A DNA stretch of 64,000 bases, from the NCBI GenBank assembly GCA_024639185.1, contig JAHEIW010000004.1:29999-93998 (forward strand). The letters run 5' to 3'. Below, one piece after another: positions 1-7,909 of the stretch. How positions within the stretch are numbered: position 1 is the first letter of the stretch; every line of letters begins with the position of its first letter. Source of the DNA: Deltaproteobacteria bacterium (GTDB taxonomy: Bacteria; Desulfobacterota; Desulfobacteria; Desulfobacterales; JAHEIW01). Position numbers and translations under genes: made by a program. Below the pieces are notes generated by a model, which was not told where the DNA came from, did no database searches, and was given only the letters and a program-made list of their open reading frames with translations.

Positions 1-3
1 TGC

Positions 4-1011
4 ATGCCCCGTAAAGCTCGCATAGATGCTCCTGGTGCATTGCATCATATCATCGTTCGCGGAATCGAAAAGCGCAATATTTTTAAAGATAATACCGATC
101 GGAAACGCTTTGTAAAACGCCTGGGTGATATATTAAGCGAAAGCCAAACCCCCTGTTACGCCTGGGCCCTGATCCCCAATCATTTCCATCTGCTTTTAAA
201 AACCGGTCTCACCCCGATTGCCACCCTCATGAGAAGACTGCTGACCGGCCATGCCGTGAATTTTAACCGCCGGCACAATCGATCCGGGCACCTTTTTCAA
301 AACCGTTATAAGTCGATATTGTGCCAGGAAGATAGTTATTTGCTGGAGTTGGTGCGCTATATACATTTAAATCCCTTACGAGCAAATCAAGTATCTGGCG
401 TAAAAGAATTGGAGCGGTATCCTTTCAGCGGCCATTCTGTGCTAATGGGTCGCTCTCAAAATGACTGGCAGGCAGTGGGTGAAACATTAAAGCTATTTGG
501 TAAAAAGGTGGCGAAGGCCCGCAGGCGATATCGCAAGTTTGTAAAAAAAGGCGTACATCAGGGCCGGCGACCCGAGTTGGTAGGTGGTGGTCTGATCCGA
601 AGTGTTGGCGGGTGGCACGCGTTTAAGGCGCTTGATCGGACAGATGGGCACCAAAAAAGTGATGAGCGGATATTGGGTGATAGTGACTTTGTCGAAGAAG
701 TGCTAAAAAAGGCCGCGGAAAAGCGTGAACGCCACTACCAGCTGGAAGCTGAAGGCTTCACTGTTGATCAAGTAGCCAAAAGGGTGGCTTCAATACTGGA
801 CATCAAAAGGCAACACGTATGGAAAAAGGGAAAGCACCCGCAAATTGTAAAAGCGCGCAGCCTGTTATGTTACTGGGCGGTAAGTGAGCTCGGCATGACC
901 ACCACTGAGCTTGCCAGGCGAATCGGAATCACCCAATCGGCAATCAGCCAGAGCGTAAAAAGGGGTGAGATCATTGCCATGCATAATGGATTTAAATTAA
1001 AAGAATCATAG
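4..1011 (+). CDS. REP-associated tyrosine transposase (RAYT, Y1 family) with DnaA-like C-terminal domain
   Basis: Residues 1-150 form an IS200/Y1-type transposase domain. The metal-binding HUH motif reads NHFHLLL, and the candidate catalytic tyrosine lies in LVRYIHLNPLRA. Family knowledge: RAYTs cut and join single-stranded DNA at hairpin-bearing REP-like repeats. The last ~110 residues (VDQVAKRVASILDI, IVKARSLLCYWAVSELGM, then TELARRIGITQSAISQ) resemble the DnaA domain IV helix-turn-helix, which probably adds DNA binding. The ATG at base 4 gives a normal RAYT N-terminus (MPRKARIDAPGALHHIIVRG), so the gene is complete at 335 residues. A 28-bp repeat starts at its stop codon and recurs about 1.2 kb downstream. 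Confidence 0.9.
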   Translation: MPRKARIDAPGALHHIIVRGIEKRNIFKDNTDRKRFVKRLGDILSESQTPCYAWALIPNHFHLLLKTGLTPIATLMRRLLTGHAVNFNRRHNRSGHLFQNRYKSILCQEDSYLLELVRYIHLNPLRANQVSGVKELERYPFSGHSVLMGRSQNDWQAVGETLKLFGKKVAKARRRYRKFVKKGVHQGRRPELVGGGLIRSVGGWHAFKALDRTDGHQKSDERILGDSDFVEEVLKKAAEKRERHYQLEAEGFTVDQVAKRVASILDIKRQHVWKKGKHPQIVKARSLLCYWAVSELGMTTTELARRIGITQSAISQSVKRGEIIAMHNGFKLKES

Positions 1012-1037
1012 AAATTTATAATTTAATGGGCGTCCCT
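1010..1037. repeat. RAYT-linked repeat, copy 1
   Basis: Runs from the last bases of the transposase gene. The core is AATGGGCGTCCCT, with a small GGG/CCC hairpin. A second copy at 2226-2253 matches 26 of 28 bases. It may be the 3' end recognised by the transposase (inference). Confidence 0.65.
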
Positions 1038-1073
1038 TTAAAATCGAATAAAAATTTTGTGATGCATCGGATA

Positions 1074-1457
1074 TTAGGTTCTTTGAGGGGTTGGGCTATC
1101 ATGATTTAAGCTGAATCTGCGCTCTGCCCATCTTTTTCTTGCTGTTTTGCGTCTGCGGTCTATGCCTTTCCTGCGGTCCTTGCCCGATCTGTTTTCCGGA
1201 AAATATGTTCTAAATGTATACTTGCGCCGATCTGCTCCCGAGCGAGTTCCGCCATTGTCTTTCAGCGTGCTTCTTTTTTTGCCCAGAGTTATGGATTCTC
1301 TGTCAAAAGTGGCCAAAATGCCCTTCAACCTGTTTCGGAATGTTTTGATATACTTTTTTTCATGTTTTGCGAAAACGTAACCACAATATTGGCAGCTATA
1401 TAATTCTTTCTGAGGCAAATTGCATCGCGGGCATTTTTTTAATTTTGTAGGTTTCAT
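1074..1457 (-). CDS. Zinc-ribbon protein with RSGxDRR repeats
   Basis: 127 residues. The N-terminus has two CxxC pairs (CPRC at about residue 9, CQYC at about 23), a zinc-ribbon arrangement. The basic C-terminal half holds RSGADRR, RSGKDRR and KGIDRRR. Such RSGxDRR motifs occur in small uncharacterised deltaproteobacterial proteins; their role is unknown to me. No strong ribosome binding site is visible before the ATG at 1457. It converges with the transposase and has no obvious operon partner. Binding of a nucleic acid is possible from its charge but is not shown. Confidence 0.6.
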   Translation of the reverse strand: MKPTKLKKCPRCNLPQKELYSCQYCGYVFAKHEKKYIKTFRNRLKGILATFDRESITLGKKRSTLKDNGGTRSGADRRKYTFRTYFPENRSGKDRRKGIDRRRKTARKRWAERRFSLNHDSPTPQRT

Positions 1458-1688
1458 TTTAAAGAAGCTGTAAGAATTTTTCTTATCAAGGCCATTACCG
1501 TGCTAATGGAACACAGGGCTTTATGATTTTTTCGCTCTATCGCTGGTGTGCTGGTATGTTGGGCAGGCGTTATTCAGAAGAAGATAGACTGCCCAGGGCA
1601 GCTTAAACAAGACTTTTTTGCTTGCGCACTCAGATTAGAAGCACCTGCGAAAGCATTCTGCGCCACTGGGGTATCTGTCACTCCTCTA

Positions 1689-1832
1689 TCAGCGCGATAA
1701 TAGAACGACAGCAGTTATTACAAAAGACAACATGATCAGAATAAAAACTTTTTTTAGAGCCTCAAGTATCCCTTTATCATCCTGAGCTGCTTCTTTTGGC
1801 AATGCGTAGCGGTAATATCTGAAGCTTTTCAT
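1689..1832 (-). CDS. Small single-span membrane protein (47 aa)
   Basis: A 47-codon frame with a strong Shine-Dalgarno (GGAGGGG, about 4 nt before ATG at 1832). The protein starts MKSFRYYRYALPKEAAQDD, continues with a charged helix (KGILEALKK), then one hydrophobic segment (VFILIMLSFVITAVVLL), and ends in SR. The soluble N-terminus and C-terminal span suggest a tail-anchored small inner-membrane protein. I do not recognise the family. The stretches on both sides are empty, so it is probably monocistronic. Confidence 0.55.
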   Translation of the reverse strand: MKSFRYYRYALPKEAAQDDKGILEALKKVFILIMLSFVITAVVLLSR

Positions 1833-2225
1833 GTCCCCTCCATGCTCAAAAGGGTTAATGTTATATACTCCAAATTCACCTCAAAAACTGTGAGAACATC
1901 CTCGTGCGTTCATTTTACAACAAAATTGAACGATAATATAAGAATTAAATAGAAGAAAATAAAATAATTGTCAAACAAAAAACTAAAAAAATATATAATA
2001 AAAATATATAGTTATAAAGTCATGAGGTTTTGTTTCTTTCCACAGATAAAGAAATTCAATTGAAAATACTTAATCCTGAGTTCAGGTGATATTATAGCGC
2101 AGCCAAACGCAGCCTTATGTCTGTCCGAAAGTTTCCTTTCAATTGCATTTTTACCATCCCTCATTCGCCAAAGGTAATACGGTTAAGCCACTTCCAAAGA
2201 AAAGGGTTTGTACCCAGATAAAACT
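1833..2225. other. AT-rich intergenic stretch without a recognised gene
   Basis: Very AT-rich around 1920-2040. It should contain the promoter of the 47-codon gene at its low-coordinate end. No coding frame, RNA gene or clear terminator was seen. A 17-codon frame on the minus strand near 2150 was judged too short to call. Confidence 0.4.
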
Positions 2226-2253
2226 AGAAACTTATAATATAATGGGCGTCCCT
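2226..2253. repeat. RAYT-linked repeat, copy 2
   Basis: Same orientation as copy 1 at 1010-1037, differing at two positions and keeping AATGGGCGTCCCT. It lies about 95 bp upstream of the internally deleted M28 gene, with no transposase beside this copy. It could be a non-autonomous trace of the same element. Confidence 0.6.
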
Positions 2254-2347
2254 CTAATTGAAGGCATTTTTTTTGCGGTAAGCCGATAGATATGCGATCA
2301 TAACTGTAGGATGTTTTAATGGGGTGCAGAAAAAACGGTGAAGAAAT

Positions 2348-3097
2348 ATGAAAAAACCCAGTTTCAAAAGAATTGTTTTGATCATCTGGCTGATGCTTAT
2401 TTTACCGGTTTTTGCCACCTGGATTCTGATTGCCCAACCCGGCATTACAAAAAACAGCCCTTCCAAACTGACCCTGGATAGCGCCCGATTGAAAGCGCAT
2501 GTGGTCAAATTATCAGAAGGTTATGTCCCGAGGAGTTATAAAAACACCGCTAATCTTGACCGCTGTGCCGAATATATCCGGGCGCATTTCCAGAAGGCCG
2601 GCGCCGATACCGCCACGCAGGAATTTACAGTTCGGGGAAAAAGGTATCAAAATGTTAAAGTAAAATGCATGATTGCACTGGAAATGATCGGGTATTTTAG
2701 CAGCGAACCCGGCAGCCAGTTGTACCCCATTCCGGTGCTGAAGATATTCTATCCGGGCAAAGGGAACTCCATTGCCGTTATCGGGCGCCTGGATCAAAGA
2801 AAAATCGTCAGAAAAATCAAGCGACTCATGCAAGGCGCCACCGACCTGCCGGTCTATTCGGTTAATGCACCTTTACTTGTTACCGGCATCGATTATTCCG
2901 ACCACAGAAGCTATTGGCAGCACGGTAATGATGCGGTGATGATCACAGACACGGCTTTTTACCGAAACCTGGAATACCACACCCCCAATGATACGGCCGA
3001 AAGACTGAACTACGAATTGATGGCCAAAACAGTCATTCAGGTCTTTGAAGCCGTCAAGGGGTTGGCCGAAGAAGAATTACCAGATGCCCGGAATTAA
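2348..3097 (+). pseudogene. M28-family aminopeptidase lacking its catalytic centre (in-frame internal deletion)
   Basis: 249 residues with an N-terminal membrane/signal segment. The start matches M28 peptidases (LDRCAEYIRAHFQKAGA...RGKRYQNV). The end also matches (MIALEMIGYFSSEPGSQ, then GIDYSDHRSYW and FYRNLEYHTPNDTAERL). Between YQNV and KVKCMIALEMIGY the usual 80-90 residues are missing. That block normally carries the GAHYD zinc ligand, the bridging Asp (GADDNASG) and the catalytic Glu pair. The frame stays open across the junction, so this is an in-frame loss. Peptidase activity is not expected. It could be a decaying gene or a non-enzymatic derivative. Its 3' end overlaps the convergent methyltransferase by 21 bp. 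Confidence 0.75.
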
Positions 3098-3766
3098 GCG
3101 GTATTCAACCTGTTGCATGTATTCCCGGTAACCGTCTAAATCCCTTTCCAGTACTTTTTCCTCATTGAATATTCTGGGCACCAAAACAAAGATCATCAGC
3201 ACCGCAGGAATTAAGGCCCAATAGGAGCCCAGTGCCAGGGGGGTAACGAGAAACATCAATGCGACGCCCAGATACATTGGGTGTCGAACGACTGCGTACG
3301 GACCGCTGCTGATGACTTTCTGATCCTTTTCCACCTCGATGACGCGCGAGGCATAGCTGTTTTCTTTTAAGACCAGAAAAACAAAACCATAACCCAGCAA
3401 CACCATCACATCGGCCATGATAACCAAGATGACAGGCACACGCGACCATCCAAATCGCTGGTCAAAGCCCGGCAGCAAAAAGGTGAAAATAAAGCACACC
3501 GACATGATACCGATAATCCATTTTTGCTCCGTTTCCTTTTCTTTCGACCGCATTCGCCGTTCCAGAAGTTCGGGATCGTTTTTGAGAAAGTAAATTAGAA
3601 AAGCAAGCATGGAAACAAGGATGAGGGCCAGATATACCCATGCTTGCCAGAAAGCGAAACTTCTGGCCGGCAGGAAGAAAATCGCTAACATAACAATCAT
3701 AAATAGGAGCATCCGTATGAAAACCATTATAATCAATTTGCCCCGCGGCAGGTGATTGTCGCTCAT
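3077..3766 (-). CDS. Isoprenylcysteine carboxyl methyltransferase-like membrane protein
   Basis: 229 residues from the chosen ATG at 3766, preceded by AAGGGGAC at good spacing. A longer frame to 3802 lacks such a site. Several membrane segments precede the conserved C-terminus GPYAVVRHPMYLG...NEEKVLERDLDGYREY...RLIPGIW. This is the signature of the ICMT/PEMT-type membrane methyltransferase superfamily, whose members use S-adenosylmethionine at the membrane. Bacterial members often have unknown acceptors (lipids, small molecules), and nothing nearby identifies the substrate. Confidence 0.8.
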   Translation of the reverse strand: MSDNHLPRGKLIIMVFIRMLLFMIVMLAIFFLPARSFAFWQAWVYLALILVSMLAFLIYFLKNDPELLERRMRSKEKETEQKWIIGIMSVCFIFTFLLPGFDQRFGWSRVPVILVIMADVMVLLGYGFVFLVLKENSYASRVIEVEKDQKVISSGPYAVVRHPMYLGVALMFLVTPLALGSYWALIPAVLMIFVLVPRIFNEEKVLERDLDGYREYMQQVEYRLIPGIW

Positions 3767-4031
3767 TGCGTCCCCTTTACATTGAGAATATTCAATTGTC
3801 ATGCAGCAGCGTGACAGCGAAGAATATCACAGCCTCTCCAAATTTTAAAACAAAAAGCAGCAGGTCTTAAAATGCTGCCAGCAGATTGGCTGACGAGCTT
3901 CTTTTTTTTCTTAATTTTTTTAAGAATGTCTTTCATAAAACCGATAATATCTTTGGGCACTTTTCTAAAGAGATCTCGATAAGGAAAAATCGGATTTTGC
4001 CTTAAGAGCCCAACCCAGAAAAGTAAATGTT

Positions 4032-4433
4032 ATGGAAGATAAAGAAAAACCAAAATCAAAAGCCGGTACCATTATCGGAATCGGGTTCATGGCATTCGTC
4101 CTGTTCTTTCTGGCGTCTATGTGGATACCGGGCCTAACTGGATACCGGTCCAAACAATTCTGTCAAAATGCCAGATCGGATGCCAACAACATTATGGCAG
4201 CCATAGCCGACTATTTTTCTGTTGCAGAACACACTGATATTGCACGAAGCGATATCGAGAAGCTGGTGGCCATCGACAATCCCTGGACGTTTATTCGCAA
4301 AGGCGATGAAATTTATATTAGTGTAACTGACGCCAAGAAGAACTGCCCGGTTGAGTATCAACATAGCCTTCCGGAATGGGACAGATGGGTGTATACAAAG
4401 GTTATGCCATATACCGACCCGGCCGATAGGTGA
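4032..4433 (+). CDS. Pilin-like membrane-anchored protein of unknown function
   Basis: 133 residues. A short charged N-terminus (MEDKEKPKSK) is followed by one hydrophobic span (about residues 12-34). An amphipathic stretch (FCQNARSDANNIMAAIADYFSV) resembles the alpha-helix to pseudopilin transition. The soluble part has a second Cys (KKNCPVEY) that could pair with the first. No prepilin peptidase site is obvious before the helix, so assembly into a pilus is uncertain. The ribosome binding site is weak. The next gene is convergent, so it appears to stand alone. Confidence 0.55.
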   Translation: MEDKEKPKSKAGTIIGIGFMAFVLFFLASMWIPGLTGYRSKQFCQNARSDANNIMAAIADYFSVAEHTDIARSDIEKLVAIDNPWTFIRKGDEIYISVTDAKKNCPVEYQHSLPEWDRWVYTKVMPYTDPADR

Positions 4434-4522
4434 TGTGGCACAACGGACAGGCGATACACAAGGATAAAATTAAATTTAAAACCGATTTTCTTGCGAGATG
4501 AATTTCCCAATAAAAGCAGGAT

Positions 4523-5005
4523 TTACCGGCCCTGATTCCCTCTTGTTACCGCTCCTATGGGCGCTAGATTAACGATGCGGCCGTTTTCAGCCACATCCAC
4601 TGCCGCGGCCCGAATGGCTGAATACCAGACGCCGACTTCGCGGCCTGTGCTGTCGATAATCGTGAATCCCCAGGGTTGTACGCTATTGCCCATGCCCTGA
4701 AGTGACACGCGATCAATCAAGGTTCGGAAATCCTTTGATTGCGTATCAATTTCAACCCACAGCGGTGAATCCAGCACAAAATCTTTATGTATACCAGCGA
4801 CCACAAGAGGTCGGCTATGGGAGCCTCTGTAATAATAGGTGTGGTTCGGCAGGACCCGGTGGTTTTGAAAAGCCCGGGCAACGTCAGGATTTGAGGTCAG
4901 TCTGCCATAATTTGAAGCGACACATCCTAAAAGGGCTGCCAGAAGTAACACCCATAAACTGAGCGTCTGCCACAATTTGCCTCGACTCGTTTTTAATACG
5001 GTCAT
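4523..5005 (-). CDS. Lipoprotein of unknown function
   Basis: 160 residues from ATG at 5005. The frame stays open further upstream, but only this start places a signal peptide and lipobox correctly (LWVLLLAALLGC). The mature part begins CVASNYGRLTSNPDV and includes HTYYYRGSHSRPLVVAGI and a WGFTIIDSTGREVGVWYS strand region. The Cys should be lipidated and anchor the protein in the envelope. I do not recognise a Pfam family. Confidence 0.65.
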   Translation of the reverse strand: MTVLKTSRGKLWQTLSLWVLLLAALLGCVASNYGRLTSNPDVARAFQNHRVLPNHTYYYRGSHSRPLVVAGIHKDFVLDSPLWVEIDTQSKDFRTLIDRVSLQGMGNSVQPWGFTIIDSTGREVGVWYSAIRAAAVDVAENGRIVNLAPIGAVTRGNQGR

Positions 5006-5110
5006 AACCAATACTTTTCTTGATACAGGGTTGATATTTGTAATTGAAGGATATGAAAACATCATCATGGTAAATGATTTCGTCAAGTCAATCTTAAGAG
5101 CTACTAATAA

Positions 5111-5158
5111 AAAAGGGTCCTGCCTGACATCCATCGGAATTTCAAGCAAGACCCTTTT
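5111..5158 (-). terminator. Intrinsic terminator downstream of the 5202-5486 gene
   Basis: Stem AAAAGGGTC / GACCCTTTT with a long loop that can extend the stem through TGC/GCA and TGA/TCA pairs. On the minus strand it is followed by TTTTATTAG. It would end the transcript of the small gene at 5202-5486 before the lipoprotein gene. Confidence 0.55.
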
Positions 5159-5201
5159 ACGTTTTTACAGATAAGAACAGCCAAGTCATTCAGGCTTTTT
5201 A

Positions 5202-5486
5202 TTAATTCATCAATCCTTTTTCAGCTGCTAAATGTGCAATTTCCTCAACAGACATGCAATTGAGTTTTTCAACCGGTACACCCAGTTCGGCGGCGGCAGC
5301 CTGCTTTAATTCATCGGCTTCCGGTGTGTTTAAAAAATCGACCGCATCGCTCTTTGAAGCATTCGATTTGTTTTCAGTATCTGGTGATTTAGCCTTCGCT
5401 GCGGCGCCGCTGTGTTTTTTCGAATACCAAAGCAATACGTTTAACGCCACCACCACAATGCCCAGTATGAGTAAAAAAAGTTTCAT
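5202..5486 (-). CDS. Small membrane-anchored protein, Ala/Lys-rich
   Basis: 94 residues from ATG at 5486, preceded by GAGGA about 9 nt upstream; a longer frame to 5516 lacks this. The N-terminal span (MKLFLLILGIVVVALNVLLW) is followed by a basic, Ala-rich linker (KKHSGAAAKAKSPDTENKSN). A small helical C-terminal module follows (TPEADELKQAAAAELGVP, then LNCMSVEEIAHLAAEKGLM). The membrane anchor plus cytoplasmic helical tail suggests a scaffold or adaptor. The family was not recognised. Confidence 0.6.
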   Translation of the reverse strand: MKLFLLILGIVVVALNVLLWYSKKHSGAAAKAKSPDTENKSNASKSDAVDFLNTPEADELKQAAAAELGVPVEKLNCMSVEEIAHLAAEKGLMN

Positions 5487-5632
5487 TTTATGATTCCTCA
5501 AGTAACTTATTGGCATTTACCGAGAATACTTTAGAATTGCAAAAAGCGACCAAACAACAGTGCCAGGCGAGAGAATGCGCATACGTTGTTTTTTTTCACA
5601 CTGGAGCTCAGCGAAGGAATCCGGTAAGGGAC

Positions 5633-5661
5633 TTTATTTAATCGCTTATTTATGTTATAAT
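5633..5661 (+). promoter_or_regulatory. Sigma70-type promoter with extended -10
   Basis: A perfect TATAAT at 5656-5661 is preceded by TG plus one base, an extended -10. The -35 region 17 bp upstream is weak (TTTATT), as is usual when the extended -10 compensates. Predicted start is near 5668, and no gene begins within the following 75 nt before a strong terminator. Confidence 0.55.
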
Positions 5662-5667
5662 ATTGGT

Positions 5668-5742
5668 TAGTTTGTGAGAGTCTTGATTAGATGTACATCC
5701 TTAAAAAAGGGGGGCAGTTTACAGTCGGTGCCCCCTTTTTTT
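5668..5742 (+). ncRNA. Candidate small RNA or attenuated leader
   Basis: A promoter at 5633-5661 and a strong intrinsic terminator at 5703-5742 frame a transcript of about 75 nt with no convincing reading frame. It could be a stand-alone sRNA. It could instead be a terminated leader of the small membrane protein starting at 5785. No known RNA family was recognised. Confidence 0.4.
5703..5742 (+). terminator. Strong intrinsic terminator
   Basis: GGGGGCA / TGCCCCC stem with a 12-nt loop, flanked by an A-run and a seven-T tract. It lies inside a longer open frame (from 5674), which argues that the real small gene starts after it. Confidence 0.75.
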
Positions 5743-5784
5743 CAGGCCGTCGCAAACCGATATGCTTTCAGAAGGGTTGACACC

Positions 5785-5958
5785 TTGAACAATTTGGCTT
5801 TCATCGGCTTCAGCTTAATCGGATTTGTGATCATTTTTCTTTTGTTCCGGGTTCTGCCCCGGCTAAGAGCAAAAAAAAGTGATCGTTCAAGTGCGCAACA
5901 TACCTCCCGTTCGACCCACCAACAGACGACCGGCCCGAAAAAAGTCTACAAGATATAG
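5785..5958 (+). CDS. Small single-span membrane protein with basic tail (57 aa)
   Basis: The TTG start at 5785 has GAAGGG about 9 nt upstream and lies just after the terminator at 5703-5742. The protein has a hydrophobic span (LAFIGFSLIGFVIIFLLF), then a basic, Ser/Thr/Gln-rich tail (LPRLRAKKSDRSSAQHTSRS) ending in KKVYKI. An upstream ATG at 5674 would run through the terminator hairpin and is unlikely. No family recognised. Confidence 0.4.
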   Translation: MNNLAFIGFSLIGFVIIFLLFRVLPRLRAKKSDRSSAQHTSRSTHQQTTGPKKVYKI

Positions 5959-6073
5959 TGCGGATTACTTCAGGCTAAAATGTCGTCGAGGTCATCGGCG
6001 CGCTGTTTGTATTGCAACGGTCAGCCGATCTTCTCGTAAAATATGCCGGCTGAAAAAAAGCCCGCCGATTCAG

Positions 6074-6448
6074 CTAAACTAGCGCTCCAAGCATTATCAG
6101 CACAGCCGATATAAGGAAAATCACCGGGCAGAGTTTGTATGGAAGAAAACCGATTTTAAATCCTGTGCGAAATGAAATCAGGGCCAGCGCAATGAGAACC
6201 ACAGCTGAACTAACATGCACTGCCAATGAAACTGCGCTGGTAGGTTCAATGGCAGCCACTATTGCATTGATGGAACCCATGAAGATAAGTGCGACACCCT
6301 CAACAAGCCATTCCATGGTAATGATTCGCTTATTATCAACGGATATATCCCCAAATCCCGCGACTACCGATTTCGTTGGAAACAGATGGGCGATTCCCCA
6401 AAAGGCAATAAATGCCGAACCTGCGTAAAGCATCACCTGGTCAAGCAT
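6074..6448 (-). CDS. Four-helix integral membrane protein of unknown function
   Basis: 124 residues from ATG at 6448, chosen because GGGGAGG lies 7 nt upstream. An ATG at 6463 overlaps that site. Four hydrophobic segments are visible, with conserved-looking polar residues between them (AHLFPTKSVVAGFGDIS, MEWLVEGVALIFMG). The pattern suggests a small DoxX-like or otherwise uncharacterised inner-membrane protein, but I cannot assign a family. It stands alone between a convergent small gene and pyrB. Confidence 0.6.
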   Translation of the reverse strand: MLDQVMLYAGSAFIAFWGIAHLFPTKSVVAGFGDISVDNKRIITMEWLVEGVALIFMGSINAIVAAIEPTSAVSLAVHVSSAVVLIALALISFRTGFKIGFLPYKLCPVIFLISAVLIMLGALV

Positions 6449-6554
6449 AGATGACCTCCCCATGTTGCATTAATTTGAAAAAATGAGAACAGCTGAAATC
6501 AAATACTAGCGGATAGAATCATCTGTTGCCACCGCCTTTTGCGTGAAGTCAATT

Positions 6555-7637
6555 TTAACGGTATTCTGTCGCTATTTCATCATCGACGCCGAAAAGGTAC
6601 GAAATGAGTGCAGCCCGCATCCACATCCCATTGCGCTCCTGTTTCCAGTAAACAGCGCGCGGGTCTTTATCAACCTCGACGTCTATTTCATAGCGGCGCG
6701 GCAGCGGGTGCATGATGATGCAGTGGGATTGGATGACTGAGAGATGCTCTTTGGTGAAATGAAATTGCGGGTAAACATCGGTTTCTTCCGCCGGGGCTTC
6801 AGCATATTCTTTTTGAATGCGGGTCATGTAGATGGCATCCACATGCTGCATGACACTGGCAAAATCATCCGTTTCGTGAAATTCGATGTTATGTTTATTG
6901 AGAAAGCTTTTTATATCGTCTTTCATGCGAAAGACCTCCGGGGCAACAAAATACAGCGTGACATCTTTATAATTTCGCATCAGATAGCTAAGCGAGCGCA
7001 CCGTGCGGCCGCGTTTTAAATCTCCGACCATGGCAATTTTTTTGCCGTCCATCCCGCCGATATTGCGAAACGAGCGCTCCAGGGTATAGATATCCAGCAG
7101 GGCCTGGGTGGGGTGTTGATCGGGTCCTGAACCCCCGTTGATAATGGCTACCGGCAGTTTGTTTTGATTCAGCAGCCAGGCGGTTTTTTCGGCAAATCCG
7201 GCCTCAGGATGCCGGATAATAATCAAGTTTACGTAACTGGCAAAGGTGCGGATGGTGTCCTCCTGGGATTCGCCTTTAACCTCCGAGCTGGTGGAAGTGC
7301 CGCGAATTTCAGAAATTTTCATCCCCAGGATGTGGCAGGCATTCAGAAAGGATATAAAGGTGCGGGTGGAGGGCTGCACAAAATAAAGCATGGCGCGCTT
7401 GTGTGAAAGCAGGCCGCTTAACTTGCGAGCGCCCATTTTGGTCAAGGCCATGCGACGGATCTGGGTAGCCAGCTGGCACATATTATTCAGGAAATCCCTG
7501 TCAAACTGCTGTGAAAATAATATATCCAGCATGCGCCCTTTACGAATAAAGAAATCGAGCTTTTCACTTTTTTTGATTTTATAAAAGTCTTCCCAGCCTT
7601 TGTAATTTTGGATCGTGACTTCTTTTGGCTCGTCCAT
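6555..7637 (-). CDS. pyrB: Aspartate carbamoyltransferase
   Basis: 360 residues. Catalyses carbamoyl phosphate plus aspartate to carbamoyl aspartate, the committed step of pyrimidine synthesis. Visible hallmarks are PSTRT (carbamoyl phosphate loop), SSEVKGES with the active-site Lys, IIRHP, GSGPDQHPTQALLDIYT, VGDLKRGRTVRSLS, TRIQKE, and HPLPRR near the C-terminus. The loop reads STRTF where most enzymes have STRTR, a mild deviation. About 50 extra N-terminal residues make it longer than the roughly 310-residue E. coli chain. No regulatory chain (pyrI) or other pyr gene is adjacent. Ornithine carbamoyltransferase is excluded by the GSGPDQHPTQALLD loop. Confidence 0.9.
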   Translation of the reverse strand: MDEPKEVTIQNYKGWEDFYKIKKSEKLDFFIRKGRMLDILFSQQFDRDFLNNMCQLATQIRRMALTKMGARKLSGLLSHKRAMLYFVQPSTRTFISFLNACHILGMKISEIRGTSTSSEVKGESQEDTIRTFASYVNLIIIRHPEAGFAEKTAWLLNQNKLPVAIINGGSGPDQHPTQALLDIYTLERSFRNIGGMDGKKIAMVGDLKRGRTVRSLSYLMRNYKDVTLYFVAPEVFRMKDDIKSFLNKHNIEFHETDDFASVMQHVDAIYMTRIQKEYAEAPAEETDVYPQFHFTKEHLSVIQSHCIIMHPLPRRYEIDVEVDKDPRAVYWKQERNGMWMRAALISYLFGVDDEIATEYR

Positions 7638-7909
7638 CGAGCTTGCCCTTTCAGCCCATTAAGTTAACTTTAACTAAAAGAATAAAAGGTTAAATTAAAT
7701 CCGTTTATCATAATGTTGCGCTTAACAATAACAGACCTGGCCCGGACTTTACAACCCCTGGATTTATTATTTAAACGGCAAAATGAATTTATTTTATTGC
7801 TCCTGGAAGCAATTTTATCTATCACTGAAAACTTGCAACGGATCAAAAGCAACGAACACGGATTATGCAGGTACTGTAACCCCTTTAACCCTATCTGCCG
7901 GATCACAGC

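Noticed and set aside
6555-7637. PyrB as a divergent knotted carbamoyltransferase because of STRTF
   Set aside because: The remaining catalytic residues and the GSGPDQHPTQALLD loop match ordinary aspartate carbamoyltransferase.
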